Counted from the stretch's first letter, positions 1-7,118 are shown. The stretch: DNA of 17,570 nucleotides from an uncultured Collinsella sp. (GCA_902491565.1 CABUIE010000024.1:1-17570), one strand, 5' to 3'. A program made the numbers and translations. The notes: generated from the sequence alone by a model not told the origin.

Positions 1-16
1 CCCTCAGGGTATCGGG

Positions 17-56
17 TTCCCACATTCATCCGCACATGTGCGGATGAATGTGGGAA
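17..56. repeat. Perfect 40-bp palindrome
   Basis: The arm TTCCCACATTCATCCGCACA at 17-36 is followed directly by its exact reverse complement at 37-56, with no loop; the centre is CACATGTG. Pairing stops outside 17 and 56 (G against G). A loopless dyad of this length is unusual for a terminator and has no T-tract. It could be a cruciform-forming site, a protein-binding dyad or the scar of a mobile element. No gene in the window touches it. Confidence 0.85.
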
Positions 57-105
57 GTGTTCGGATAAAGTCGATAATCAAGGAAGCTCGCCTAAGGACA
101 AGAAG

Positions 106-177
106 AACGCATGGCAATCGGTGTTGGTGGAAAATGCTTGCTATCCTTATCAAGAGGAATGCTGATTGCCATGCGTT
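106..177. repeat. 72-bp element bounded by 14-bp perfect inverted repeats
   Basis: AACGCATGGCAATC at 106-119 is matched by GATTGCCATGCGTT at 164-177, a perfect 14-bp inverted repeat enclosing 44 bases. No target-site duplication is visible at the flanks (left ends in GAAG, right starts with GATG), so a miniature transposable element is only one option. The other is a transcribed long-stem hairpin just downstream of the decayed ATPase gene that ends at 205. Confidence 0.6.
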
Positions 178-204
178 GATGCTTCCGCGGACAATTCCGG
201 CGTG

Positions 205-880
205 CTAAAACGCCTTCTCGTTCAAGAATTCCCTGAACGCGGGAATGTCAAAGCCAACGAGACCACGCCCGCGCTCTCCAATGACGCCGTCCTCCAGGAG
301 GCGGCGTTTGTATTGGCTTGCGTAGTTGCTGGCGACGCCCATGCGTTTGGCTATCTCCGAGACCCTGCTGGGGCCAGAATCGGGCAGCATCGCGAGCAAA
401 AACTCAATGTCTTTATCGGAAAGCTCTCGATAGGTCGTTTCGAGAGAAGCCCGATGCCATGCTTCTCGAGTTGCCTGAAGATGCCATTCATGCACGTGCG
501 CCAGTTGCCCTGGGCTTCTTGAACATATGTCCAATCGATGCCCACTGGACCAATTTGAACGCCGTTCATGCGCGCGTGAGACTGTGAAAGGTAGCTATCT
601 GCCGCTTCTTCGGTTCGCTCGATAATATCTTCGAGCATGCCTGGCATGGCGGGAGACATTTGCTGCGATTCAGCCGTGTTCAAGCGCCGTTTTTTGAAAG
701 GAGCGAGAGAAGCGCCGTCTTACCCGTTCCTCTTGCGCCCGTAAAAATGGTCGACAGGTTGGGGTCTCCCGGGCCGTTCATAAAGCCACGGTTGATATCA
801 CGGAGGATGTGTTCGCGACCCGCTAGAAAGGGAGGGACGCTTCGGAACGTCGAGGTAAAGGGGCTCTTGCTGCACTGCAT
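205..880 (-). pseudogene. Decayed AAA-type ATPase with C-terminal winged helix
   Basis: Three reading-frame pieces of one gene run 880 to 205. Piece one starts at ATG 880 and has the Walker A motif GARGTGKT at residues 48-55. Against the second copy near 16930 it shows an extra A in an A-run near 700, TGG changed to TGA at the tryptophan of HGW near 683, and an extra C near 655. The frame then resumes with MPGMLEDIIERT and runs to KHGIGLL near 465. There it jumps frame straight into LETTYRELSDKDIEFLL and a winged-helix-like tail (RVSEIAKRMGVASNYASQYKRRLLEDG) that stops at 205. From memory of the family, intact members are near 400 residues and carry Walker B right after HGIGLL, so an internal segment of roughly 200 residues, including the hydrolysis site, appears deleted. 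The start has a good AGGAG site. It lies downstream of the topoisomerase operon on the same strand. Confidence 0.85.
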
Positions 881-889
881 GGTAGCTCC

Positions 890-945
890 TTTGCAAGTTT
901 TGCTAATTTTTGCAACTTTTGCTAACTTTTGCGAGTTTTGCTAAC
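890..945 (-). repeat. Three-unit 19-bp tandem repeat upstream of ATPase start
   Basis: On the plus strand, TTTGC starts at 890, 899, 909, 918, 928 and 937, alternating 9 and 10 bases apart. This makes three 19-bp units at 890-908, 909-927 and 928-945 of the form TTTGCRASTTTTGCTAAYT. On the coding (minus) strand they read TAGCAAAACTCGCAAAAGT and variants. The unit nearest the gene runs into the Shine-Dalgarno AAGGAG, about ten bases before ATG 880. The array is strongly A/T-rich in a GC-rich region. Its position suggests an operator or translational control site of the ATPase gene, possibly read by the protein's own winged helix (inference). Confidence 0.8.
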
Positions 946-1007
946 GGCTTAGGACGGTGCGGGAAGCCCCCGTATCGTCGACATTTCCGAGGATGACCTC
1001 CGCAACG

Positions 1008-1050
1008 AGCGGGGCCCGGGGCGCGATATTGCTGCGCTCCGGGCCCCGCT
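1008..1050. terminator. GC-rich hairpin downstream of parC-like gene
   Basis: AGCGGGGCCCGG at 1008-1019 pairs perfectly with CCGGGCCCCGCT at 1039-1050, and the inner GGCGC/GCGCT nearly pairs as well. It sits 34 bases past the parC-like stop. No T-tract follows on either strand, so a classic intrinsic terminator is not proven. It could be a 3' end stabiliser or a Rho-assisted end of the topoisomerase transcript. Confidence 0.5.
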
Positions 1051-1083
1051 GCTTTGTAAAACTATGGCGGTTCTGCCGTCGTC

Positions 1084-3324
1084 CTAATCAAACAAACTCG
1101 GCATGTCGTTTTCTTTCATGAGGGCACCGGCGGAGGGCAGACTCTGCGCGGTGAACTTTTCGGCCGAGACGCCGGCGCCAAGGATCTCCTCGGTCGTGCC
1201 GACGGTGGTGACCGAGCGACCCTTCTTGGCTGTAAAGGCCTGGACGCCCTGCGTGTTGGTGGTCGTCTTGGTCTTGAGCAGCGACGTGTTGAAGTTCATC
1301 AAACGATAGTCGCTCGAGACCAGCGCGATGTCGCGATCTGTGTTGAGCACCTGGGCATACAGCAGCTTGCTGCCGCCGTAGATGGCGTTCTTGAGGCGTT
1401 TGCGGTTGGTCTTGGTGACGTATCCAGAAAGCGCGACGCGCACCACGCGGCCGTTCTCAAAGACAAACAGCACGTCGGCCTTATAGTCCTCGGGGTCGAT
1501 GACCCAGATGACGCTCTCGTCGGGCTCCATCTCAAGATCGGTCGGCAGATACGAGCCCAGCTGGGCGGACTTGGTATCCTCAAACGCCGCAACCTTGCAC
1601 TTGTACACCTGGCTCTTGTTGGTAAAGACCAGCAACTCGTGGGTGTTGGAGGACGGGAACTCGATAAAGGGTTTGTCGCCGTCTTTGTACTTGAGCGTGG
1701 TCGCCTTCTTGAGCACGCGGTCCGTCATCTTCTTAAGATAGCCATCGCGCGAGAGCATGATGGTAACCGGGTACTCCTCGACCTCGGGCTCCAAGCTTAC
1801 CTCGATAACCTCGTGGGGCTCGATCCTGCCCGTGCGGCGCGGCATCACGTACTTCTTGTTGACCGCGGCCAGCTCGTCGCTGATGACCTTCTTGATGTTC
1901 TCCTCGCTGGAGAGGATCTCCTCAAGCTCGGCAATCTCGCCCTCAAGCTTGGCAATGTCCTTGGTGCGGTTGAGGATGTACTCCTCGTTGATGTTGCGGA
2001 GCTTAAGCTCGGCAACAAACTCGGCCTGGGTCTCGTCGATGTCGAAACCCTTCATAAGGTTGGGCACGACCTCGGCTTCGAGCTTGGTGCCGCGGATGAT
2101 GGCGATGGCCTTGTCGATGTCGAGTAAGATGGCTTCGAGGCCGTGCAGCAGGTGCAGGCGCTCGGACTTTTTGCCCAGGTCAAAGTTAATGCGGCGACGC
2201 GTGGACTCAATTCGCCATTTGACCCACTCGTGCAGAATCTGGCGCACGCCCATAACACGGGGGTAACCATCGACCAACACGTTGAAGTTGCATGAGAACG
2301 AATCCTGCAGCGTGGTCGAGCGATAGAGCTTGGCCATGAGCTTGTCGGGGTCGACGCCGCGCTTAAGGTCGATGGCGATGCGCAAGCCCGAGAGGTCGGT
2401 TTCGTCGCGGATGTCAGCGATCTCCTTGACCTTGCCCTCTTTGGAGAGCTTGACGATGCGCTCGATGATGACATCGGTCTTGGTGGTGTAGGGGATCTCG
2501 TAGACCTCGATGATGCGCTCTTCGGGAATCCAGCGCCAGCGGGAGCGGATCTGGAAGCTGCCAAGGCCAGTCTCGATAATCTTTTCCATCTCCTCGCGGC
2601 GGTAGATAATTTCACCGCCGGTCGAGAAGTCGGGCATGGGCATGTACTCGAGCAGGTCGCAGTCGGGATCCTGCAGGTAGTGCATCGTGGCGGTGCAGAC
2701 CTCGTTGAGGTTGAAGCCGCAGATGTCAGAAGCCATGGCGACGCCGATGCCCTTATTGGCCGAGACGAGGATATTGGGGAACGTGGTGGGCAGCAGGCGC
2801 GGCTCCTTCATGGCGCCGTCGTAGCTGTCGACGAAGTCGACCGGGTCCTTGTCGATGTCCTTGAAGATCTCGGCGCTGATGGGGGAGAGCTTGGCCTCGG
2901 TATAACGCGAGGCGGCGTAGCTCAGGTCGCCCGAATAATACTTGCCAAAGTTGCCCTTCGACTCCACGAAGGGGGCGAGCAGTGCCTCGTTGCCGGTGGC
3001 CAGGCGCACCATCGTCTCGTAGATCGCGGCATCGCCGTGCGGGTTGAGCTTCATGGTCTGGCCCACAATGTTGGCGCTCTTCTGGCGCTCGCCCTTGAGC
3101 AGACCCATCTTGTACATGGTGTAGAGCAGCTTGCGGTGCGAGGGCTTAAAGCCGTCGATCTCGGGGAACGCACGCGAGACGTTGACGCTCATGGCGTAGG
3201 GCATGTAGTTGACCTCGAGCGTCTGCGTGATCGGCTGATCGGTGACCTCGGAGTGCAGGCCGATGACGTTCTCGGCGTTAACCTGCTTTTTCTTTGGCTG
3301 GTTCTTCGTCTTCTTCTTTGCCAC
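1084..3324 (-). CDS. parC: Type IIA topoisomerase subunit A (topoisomerase IV ParC-like)
   Basis: This 746-residue subunit makes and reseals the double-strand break and acts with the ParE-like subunit encoded just upstream. The basic, lysine-rich start (residues 1-13) leads into the winged-helix breakage domain. The active-site tyrosine is Y141 in ASRYTE. The helix-4 region reads NPHGDAAIYETMVRL at residues 94-108. The position equal to E. coli GyrA S83 is A99 and that equal to D87 is E103, so the serine that anchors the quinolone metal-water bridge is absent. A coiled-coil segment around LEGEIAELEEILSSEE separates it from the C-terminal beta-pinwheel blades. I see no GyrA box, which favours a decatenating or relaxing enzyme over a gyrase. 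The start is GTG, with AGAGGA five bases upstream. It lies 45 bases after the parE-like stop, in one operon. Coriobacteria also have ordinary gyrase, so this is probably the second type IIA enzyme. Confidence 0.92.
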   Translation of the reverse strand: MAKKKTKNQPKKKQVNAENVIGLHSEVTDQPITQTLEVNYMPYAMSVNVSRAFPEIDGFKPSHRKLLYTMYKMGLLKGERQKSANIVGQTMKLNPHGDAAIYETMVRLATGNEALLAPFVESKGNFGKYYSGDLSYAASRYTEAKLSPISAEIFKDIDKDPVDFVDSYDGAMKEPRLLPTTFPNILVSANKGIGVAMASDICGFNLNEVCTATMHYLQDPDCDLLEYMPMPDFSTGGEIIYRREEMEKIIETGLGSFQIRSRWRWIPEERIIEVYEIPYTTKTDVIIERIVKLSKEGKVKEIADIRDETDLSGLRIAIDLKRGVDPDKLMAKLYRSTTLQDSFSCNFNVLVDGYPRVMGVRQILHEWVKWRIESTRRRINFDLGKKSERLHLLHGLEAILLDIDKAIAIIRGTKLEAEVVPNLMKGFDIDETQAEFVAELKLRNINEEYILNRTKDIAKLEGEIAELEEILSSEENIKKVISDELAAVNKKYVMPRRTGRIEPHEVIEVSLEPEVEEYPVTIMLSRDGYLKKMTDRVLKKATTLKYKDGDKPFIEFPSSNTHELLVFTNKSQVYKCKVAAFEDTKSAQLGSYLPTDLEMEPDESVIWVIDPEDYKADVLFVFENGRVVRVALSGYVTKTNRKRLKNAIYGGSKLLYAQVLNTDRDIALVSSDYRLMNFNTSLLKTKTTTNTQGVQAFTAKKGRSVTTVGTTEEILGAGVSAEKFTAQSLPSAGALMKENDMPSLFD

Positions 3325-3369
3325 GATATCCTCTTGAACTTCTTATGGGCCGTCGTTATCGATTTGCTG

Positions 3370-5367
3370 CTACTGCAGGTCCAGCTGGTCCAGGTATTCC
3401 TTGCCGTGCTCGGAGATATGGCGCTTGCGGCCTGCCTCGTCGTTGCCCAGCAACAGGTTGAACATGGTTTCCATCTTGGTGACGTCCTCGGGCTCCACCT
3501 TGATCAGGCGGCGCGTCTCGGGGTTCATGGTGGTGAGCCACATCATGTCCGGATCGTTCTCACCAAGACCCTTGGAGCGGTTGATGGAACACTTCTGGTC
3601 GCCGATCTCTTTGAGGATGCCGTTCTTCTCGAGCTCGGTGTAGGCAAAGTAGGTCTTCTCTTTGCAGTTGATCTCGTAGAGCGGCGACTCGGCGATATAC
3701 ACGTAACCCTCGTCGATAAGTGTGGGCACCAGGCGGTAGAGCATGGTGAGCACGAGCGTGCGGATGTGATAACCGTCGACGTCGGCGTCCGTACAGATGA
3801 TGACCTTGTTCCAGTTGAGGTTGTCCAGGTCAAAGGCGCCCAGGTTCTTGATGCGCTTGTCCTTGATCTCCACACCGCAGCCCAGCACGCGCATAAGGTC
3901 CATGATGATGTCGGACTTAAAGATGCGCGGGTAGTCCTCCTTTAGGCAGTTGAGGATCTTGCCGCGGACGGGCATAACGCCCTGGAACTCGGCATCGCGC
4001 GAGGTGCGAATGGCGCCCGCTGCCGAGTCGCCCTCTACGATGTAGATCTCGCGACGGCTCTTGTCCTTGGAGCGGCAGTCGATGAATTTCTGCACGCGGT
4101 TGGCCATGTCGGTCTTCTGCTGCAGGTTGGTCTTGATGCTCTGGCGCGTCTTCTCGGCATTCTCGCGCGAGCGCTTGTTGATGAGCACCTGCTCCATGAT
4201 CTTGTTGGCGGCATCTTTGTTCTCGATCAAGTAGGTCGAGAGGCGCTCCTTAAAGAATGCCGTCATGGCCTGCTGGATAAAGCGGTTATTGATGGCCTTC
4301 TTGGTCTGGTTTTCGTAAGACGTCTGGGTGGAGAAGCAGTTGGTCACCAGCACCAGGCAGTCTTGGACGTCCTGCCACTTAATGCCGCTCTCGTTTTTGT
4401 TGTACTTGCCCTGTTGCTTAATATAAGCATCGATGGCGCTGGTCAGAGCGCTACGGGCGGCCTTTTCGGGCGAACCGCCGTTCTCGAGCCAGGAGGAGTT
4501 GTGGTAGTACTCCTGCATCGTGAAGGTGCGCGAGAAGCACATGCATGCAGTGATTTTTACATTGTAGTCGGGCAGGTCTTCACGATCGCGACCACGGCGG
4601 TCGGCCTCGATAAAGAAGGGCTCGGTAAGGTAGTCGGTACCGACCTTCTCGAGCACATAGTCCTCGATGCCCTTGGGGTAGCAAAAGTCCTCTTCGGAAA
4701 ACTCGCCATCGTCGCCCTCGATGCGCAGGCGGAAGGTCACGTTGGCGTTGACCACGGCCTGACGGCGCATGGTCTCGCGATGCCAATCGTGGGGAATGCT
4801 AATCGAGGTAAAGACCTCAAGATCGGGGCGCCACTTGATAGTGGTGCCGGTGCGGTTCTCGTCGCTAGGCTCAATCTCGAGTGCCTTCTTTTTGGCGCCG
4901 ACGACCTTGCCCTTCTTAAAGTGTAAGGAGTACTTGTTGCCGTCACGCCAGACGGTGACGTCCATGTACTCGGAAGCGTACTGGGTCGCGCACGAGCCCA
5001 GGCCGTTGGTGCCGAGCGAGAAATCGTAGTCGCCGCCCTGGTTGTTGTTATACTTGCCGCCGGCATAGAGCTCGCAAAAGACAAGTTCCCAGTTAAAGCG
5101 TTTCTCGGAGGGGTTCCAGTCGAGCGGGCAGCCGCGGCCGTTGTCCTCTACCTGAATGGAGCCATCGCGAAAGGCGGTAAGGGTGATGAGCTTGCCGTAG
5201 CCCTGGCGCGCCTCGTCAACGGCGTTGGACAGAATCTCGAAGGCAGCGTGTGCACAGCCATCGAGTCCGTCCGAGCCAAAGATAACGGCAGGGCGCAGGC
5301 GTACGCGCTCCTCGTCCTTGAGCTGGCGGATACTGTCGTTACCATAGTTTGCGGTGTTTTTTGCCAT
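3370..5367 (-). CDS. parE: Type IIA topoisomerase subunit B (ParE-like, ATPase plus TOPRIM)
   Basis: The protein has 665 residues and supplies the ATP-driven gate and the TOPRIM metal site for the ParC-like partner encoded next. The GHKL ATPase domain shows ILSNAVDEA with N48, DNGRG at 75-79, YAGGKY at 101-106 (YAGGKF-like lid) and GTNGLG at 119-124. The transducer domain has GGSPEKAARSALTSA near 296-310 and a QTK-loop match at 353-355 that contacts the ATP phosphate. The TOPRIM domain has VEGDSAAG with E444, DADVDG at 526-531 and the PLYEI motif near 561. GyrB-specific insertions are not evident and the length fits ParE. The start is ATG 5367; the upstream Shine-Dalgarno is weak. A plausible promoter lies at 5422-5450. 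All motifs are intact, so the gene should be functional. Confidence 0.93.
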   Translation of the reverse strand: MAKNTANYGNDSIRQLKDEERVRLRPAVIFGSDGLDGCAHAAFEILSNAVDEARQGYGKLITLTAFRDGSIQVEDNGRGCPLDWNPSEKRFNWELVFCELYAGGKYNNNQGGDYDFSLGTNGLGSCATQYASEYMDVTVWRDGNKYSLHFKKGKVVGAKKKALEIEPSDENRTGTTIKWRPDLEVFTSISIPHDWHRETMRRQAVVNANVTFRLRIEGDDGEFSEEDFCYPKGIEDYVLEKVGTDYLTEPFFIEADRRGRDREDLPDYNVKITACMCFSRTFTMQEYYHNSSWLENGGSPEKAARSALTSAIDAYIKQQGKYNKNESGIKWQDVQDCLVLVTNCFSTQTSYENQTKKAINNRFIQQAMTAFFKERLSTYLIENKDAANKIMEQVLINKRSRENAEKTRQSIKTNLQQKTDMANRVQKFIDCRSKDKSRREIYIVEGDSAAGAIRTSRDAEFQGVMPVRGKILNCLKEDYPRIFKSDIIMDLMRVLGCGVEIKDKRIKNLGAFDLDNLNWNKVIICTDADVDGYHIRTLVLTMLYRLVPTLIDEGYVYIAESPLYEINCKEKTYFAYTELEKNGILKEIGDQKCSINRSKGLGENDPDMMWLTTMNPETRRLIKVEPEDVTKMETMFNLLLGNDEAGRKRHISEHGKEYLDQLDLQ

Positions 5368-5421
5368 ACTCGCTCTCTCGGTGCTCCCTTGCTGCGTTTA
5401 AGTCATATAGATAGTCAAGGT

Positions 5422-5450
5422 AGCATAGCCCAGCCCGTGGGCGATTCCAA
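5422..5450 (-). promoter_or_regulatory. Putative promoter of the parE-parC operon
   Basis: On the minus strand TTGGAA (5450-5445) is followed after exactly 17 bases by TATGCT (5427-5422), about 55 bases before ATG 5367. Both hexamers match the sigma-70 consensus at four or more positions. A TTGACT lies further in but has no well-spaced -10 partner. Confidence 0.45.
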
Positions 5451-5519
5451 CTAACACGAAATCCATCGAACAATCGTTCGGTTAGATAATGAATGCTCGG
5501 GATGCGGGAGGAGCCTGTC

Positions 5520-6902
5520 CTATTCAAACATCTGCGGCAGGTCGATGAAGACGGTTTGATCGCTTTCGCCAGCTTCGAAGCCCGAACGGGAGAAGAATCC
5601 ATAGCGATGGCACTTGAGCCCCGTTGCCTCGACTTGGGCGATTTCCTCGTCGACCATTTTTTGCGTGATGGGGGATTTGCGGAACTTTGCTTCATAGAAT
5701 GCGTAGCCCTCGGGGTCTTGCGTTACCACATCGAATTCGCCGCTCGCTTTGTTTGCGGGATCGTCGTACCAGTACTTGCCAATGGCGTCGAAAGCCGGTT
5801 CGATCTTGCCGGTCCTGTTTTGCCGCACGAGGTATTGACGGCAGATCTCCTCGAACATATGTGGAACGTAGTTTTCCTCGAAGTCTTGGGAGACGTGACG
5901 ATCATAGAAGACTTCCGGGTCGAGCAGCTGACGCGCAGAGGCATTGCGGAAAACGTAGCGATAGTAAAAGAGCGAAAGTGGGTCCACTACAAAGTAGCCA
6001 GACTTGCGCTTGTTCGTAGGGTCGTTGATGGGTGCGCGCTTTTGGACGATTTCGAGTGACATGAGCTTGTCGAGTACGTCTGCCATGGCCGGACCACTCG
6101 AGACGTGCGACTGTGCCAGCACGTCCCCCCAACGGGAGTAACCTTGTGCGAGAGCTCCGAAAACTTCGTTGGCGTTGGTCATCTTCGAGATCTCGGCGTT
6201 GAGATAGGACGGCACTTCGCTTTCTAAGCGTGCGCCAGGTTCTGTGACGAGTTCGATGATGTTGTCGCGTACGCTTTGGGACTGATCGATGAGGCGATTG
6301 TAAAAGGGGATGCCGCCAAAAACGCTATAGAGCCGCACCTTGTCCTCGGGTGAGAACGCGGGATAGAATTTCGCAGCGTCAAAGTAGTCCATGGGCTTAA
6401 GCTCAAGCGCGAGATCAATTCGCCCGTAGAGGGGGCTCTCATGCTCGATGAGGGATTTCATAATCTCAACGTAGGAGCCGCACAGGACAATGTTTAAACG
6501 TGAGTCTTCCCTGTGAGCGTCGATTGAGGTCTGGAGAATGCTGTCTAAGCCTTTAACCGCATCTCTCAAGTAGGGGTATTCGTCGAGAACAAGGGTAACG
6601 TTCTTGTCTTTGGCTTGGGCAAACAGAAATTCGATGAGCTCGCGGATGCCTGTGAAGGCGAGCGGAGGAAAGCTCAGCGCGTCAGCAACAAGGGCGGACA
6701 GACCCTCTAGGTTGTCTGCCTCGGAGGTTTGGCGGCACTCGTAATAGACCGTTGCGACGTCCGGCAAATCGGTTAGCGCCTGCTTGATGAGCTCACTTTT
6801 TCCGACGCGACGCCTGCCGTAAATGAGAACATTGCGCTGCTCGGGTGCTTTGAGCGTTTTCTTAATACGGGCGAGCTCACGCTCCCTGCCAATGAATTTC
6901 AC
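5520..6902 (-). CDS. Orphan ATPase with nuclease-like C-terminal domain (ATPase_2/DUF234 type)
   Basis: The protein has 460 residues. The N-terminus MKFIGREREL is the usual entry of the archaeal-type ATPase family. Walker A is GRRRVGKS at 29-36, Walker B is VTLVLDEYP at 102-110, a sensor-like LCGSYV lies at 140-145 and LYGR at 158-161. A winged-helix-like region follows (about 240-320). The C-terminal part has GEFDVV at 388-393 and EAKFR at 404-408, separated by a short hairpin, a spacing that fits a PD-(D/E)xK nuclease core (D391, E404, K406). The start is GTG 6902 with AAGGA nine bases upstream. Such genes occur in many copies in some archaea and gut Coriobacteria, and their role is unknown; a mobile, defence-like or regulatory function are all possible. 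It is monocistronic on the minus strand. The four palindromic units just upstream suggest tight self-control. No lesion is visible. Confidence 0.85.
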   Translation of the reverse strand: MKFIGRERELARIKKTLKAPEQRNVLIYGRRRVGKSELIKQALTDLPDVATVYYECRQTSEADNLEGLSALVADALSFPPLAFTGIRELIEFLFAQAKDKNVTLVLDEYPYLRDAVKGLDSILQTSIDAHREDSRLNIVLCGSYVEIMKSLIEHESPLYGRIDLALELKPMDYFDAAKFYPAFSPEDKVRLYSVFGGIPFYNRLIDQSQSVRDNIIELVTEPGARLESEVPSYLNAEISKMTNANEVFGALAQGYSRWGDVLAQSHVSSGPAMADVLDKLMSLEIVQKRAPINDPTNKRKSGYFVVDPLSLFYYRYVFRNASARQLLDPEVFYDRHVSQDFEENYVPHMFEEICRQYLVRQNRTGKIEPAFDAIGKYWYDDPANKASGEFDVVTQDPEGYAFYEAKFRKSPITQKMVDEEIAQVEATGLKCHRYGFFSRSGFEAGESDQTVFIDLPQMFE

Positions 6903-6904
6903 TT

Positions 6905-7006
6905 ACTCGGTTCCTTCCGACTCGGTTTTGTCCGAGTTAATTGTATCGCATGGATCAGTTTATGCCCGAGTTTACTCGGACACAACCGAGTCGGTTCTGT
7001 CCGAGT
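6905..7006 (-). promoter_or_regulatory. Four 18-bp palindromic operator-like units upstream of the ATPase
   Basis: The hexamer ACTCGG or its complement CCGAGT occurs seven times in 102 bases (6905, 6920, 6932, 6966, 6974, 6986, 7001). These form units of the type ACTCGGTTNTGTCCGAGT at 6920-6937, 6974-6991 (inverted) and 6989-7006 (one arm mismatch), plus a weaker one at 6905-6922 that contains the ATPase Shine-Dalgarno AAGGA. The units form two doublets, each with a 15-bp step, set 69 bp apart. A TACAAT at 6945-6940 (minus strand) between the doublets could be the -10 box, but no good -35 is seen. Repression by a dimeric factor, possibly the ATPase itself, is inferred. Confidence 0.75.
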
Positions 7007-7033
7007 AAGTTTGAATAGCGGATCGAAATTGCT

Positions 7034-7058
7034 ATGTCCGCATGGCGATGTCGGACAT
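7034..7058. repeat. Short dyad in the divergent intergenic region
   Basis: ATGTCCG at 7034-7040 and CGGACAT at 7052-7058 are perfect 7-bp inverted arms around 11 bases. The dyad lies between the ATPase operator units and the XRE promoter. It may be a further binding site or a hairpin; it differs in sequence from both neighbouring dyads. Confidence 0.4.
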
Positions 7059-7068
7059 GGTTTTCATA

Positions 7069-7118
7069 ATGACAGATATAGTTGACATTGCCTGATGGAT
7101 GCAATATATTTCTGTCAT
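7069..7118 (+). promoter_or_regulatory. Strong promoter within a dyad, controlling the XRE operon
   Basis: TTGACA at 7082-7087 and TATATT at 7105-7110 are separated by exactly 17 bases, close to the sigma-70 consensus. Perfect 8-bp arms ATGACAGA (7069-7076) and TCTGTCAT (7111-7118) flank the promoter symmetrically. A repressor bound there would cover both boxes. The first gene downstream encodes an XRE regulator, so autoregulation is the simplest reading (inference). Confidence 0.7.

Noticed and set aside
890..945. Repeat array as a CRISPR
   Set aside because: Units are adjacent with no unique spacers and no cas gene is present.
3034..3045. A99 as an acquired quinolone-resistance mutation
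   Set aside because: The whole surrounding helix differs from classical GyrA/ParC (N94, E103), so alanine is more likely ancestral in this subfamily than selected.
2680..3945. Long plus-strand frame of 421 codons opposite the topoisomerase genes
   Set aside because: It is antisense to two fully conserved genes, crosses their junction, is extremely rich in V, L and D, and has no family resemblance; it is a GC-driven shadow.
1084..5367. Operon as gyrBA
   Set aside because: Length of the B subunit, order, lack of a recognisable GyrA box and divergent motifs fit a topoisomerase IV-like second enzyme better.
5467..5480. CGAAC/GTTCG stem as terminator of the nuclease-like ATPase gene
   Set aside because: Five-bp stem with no T-tract; could easily be chance.
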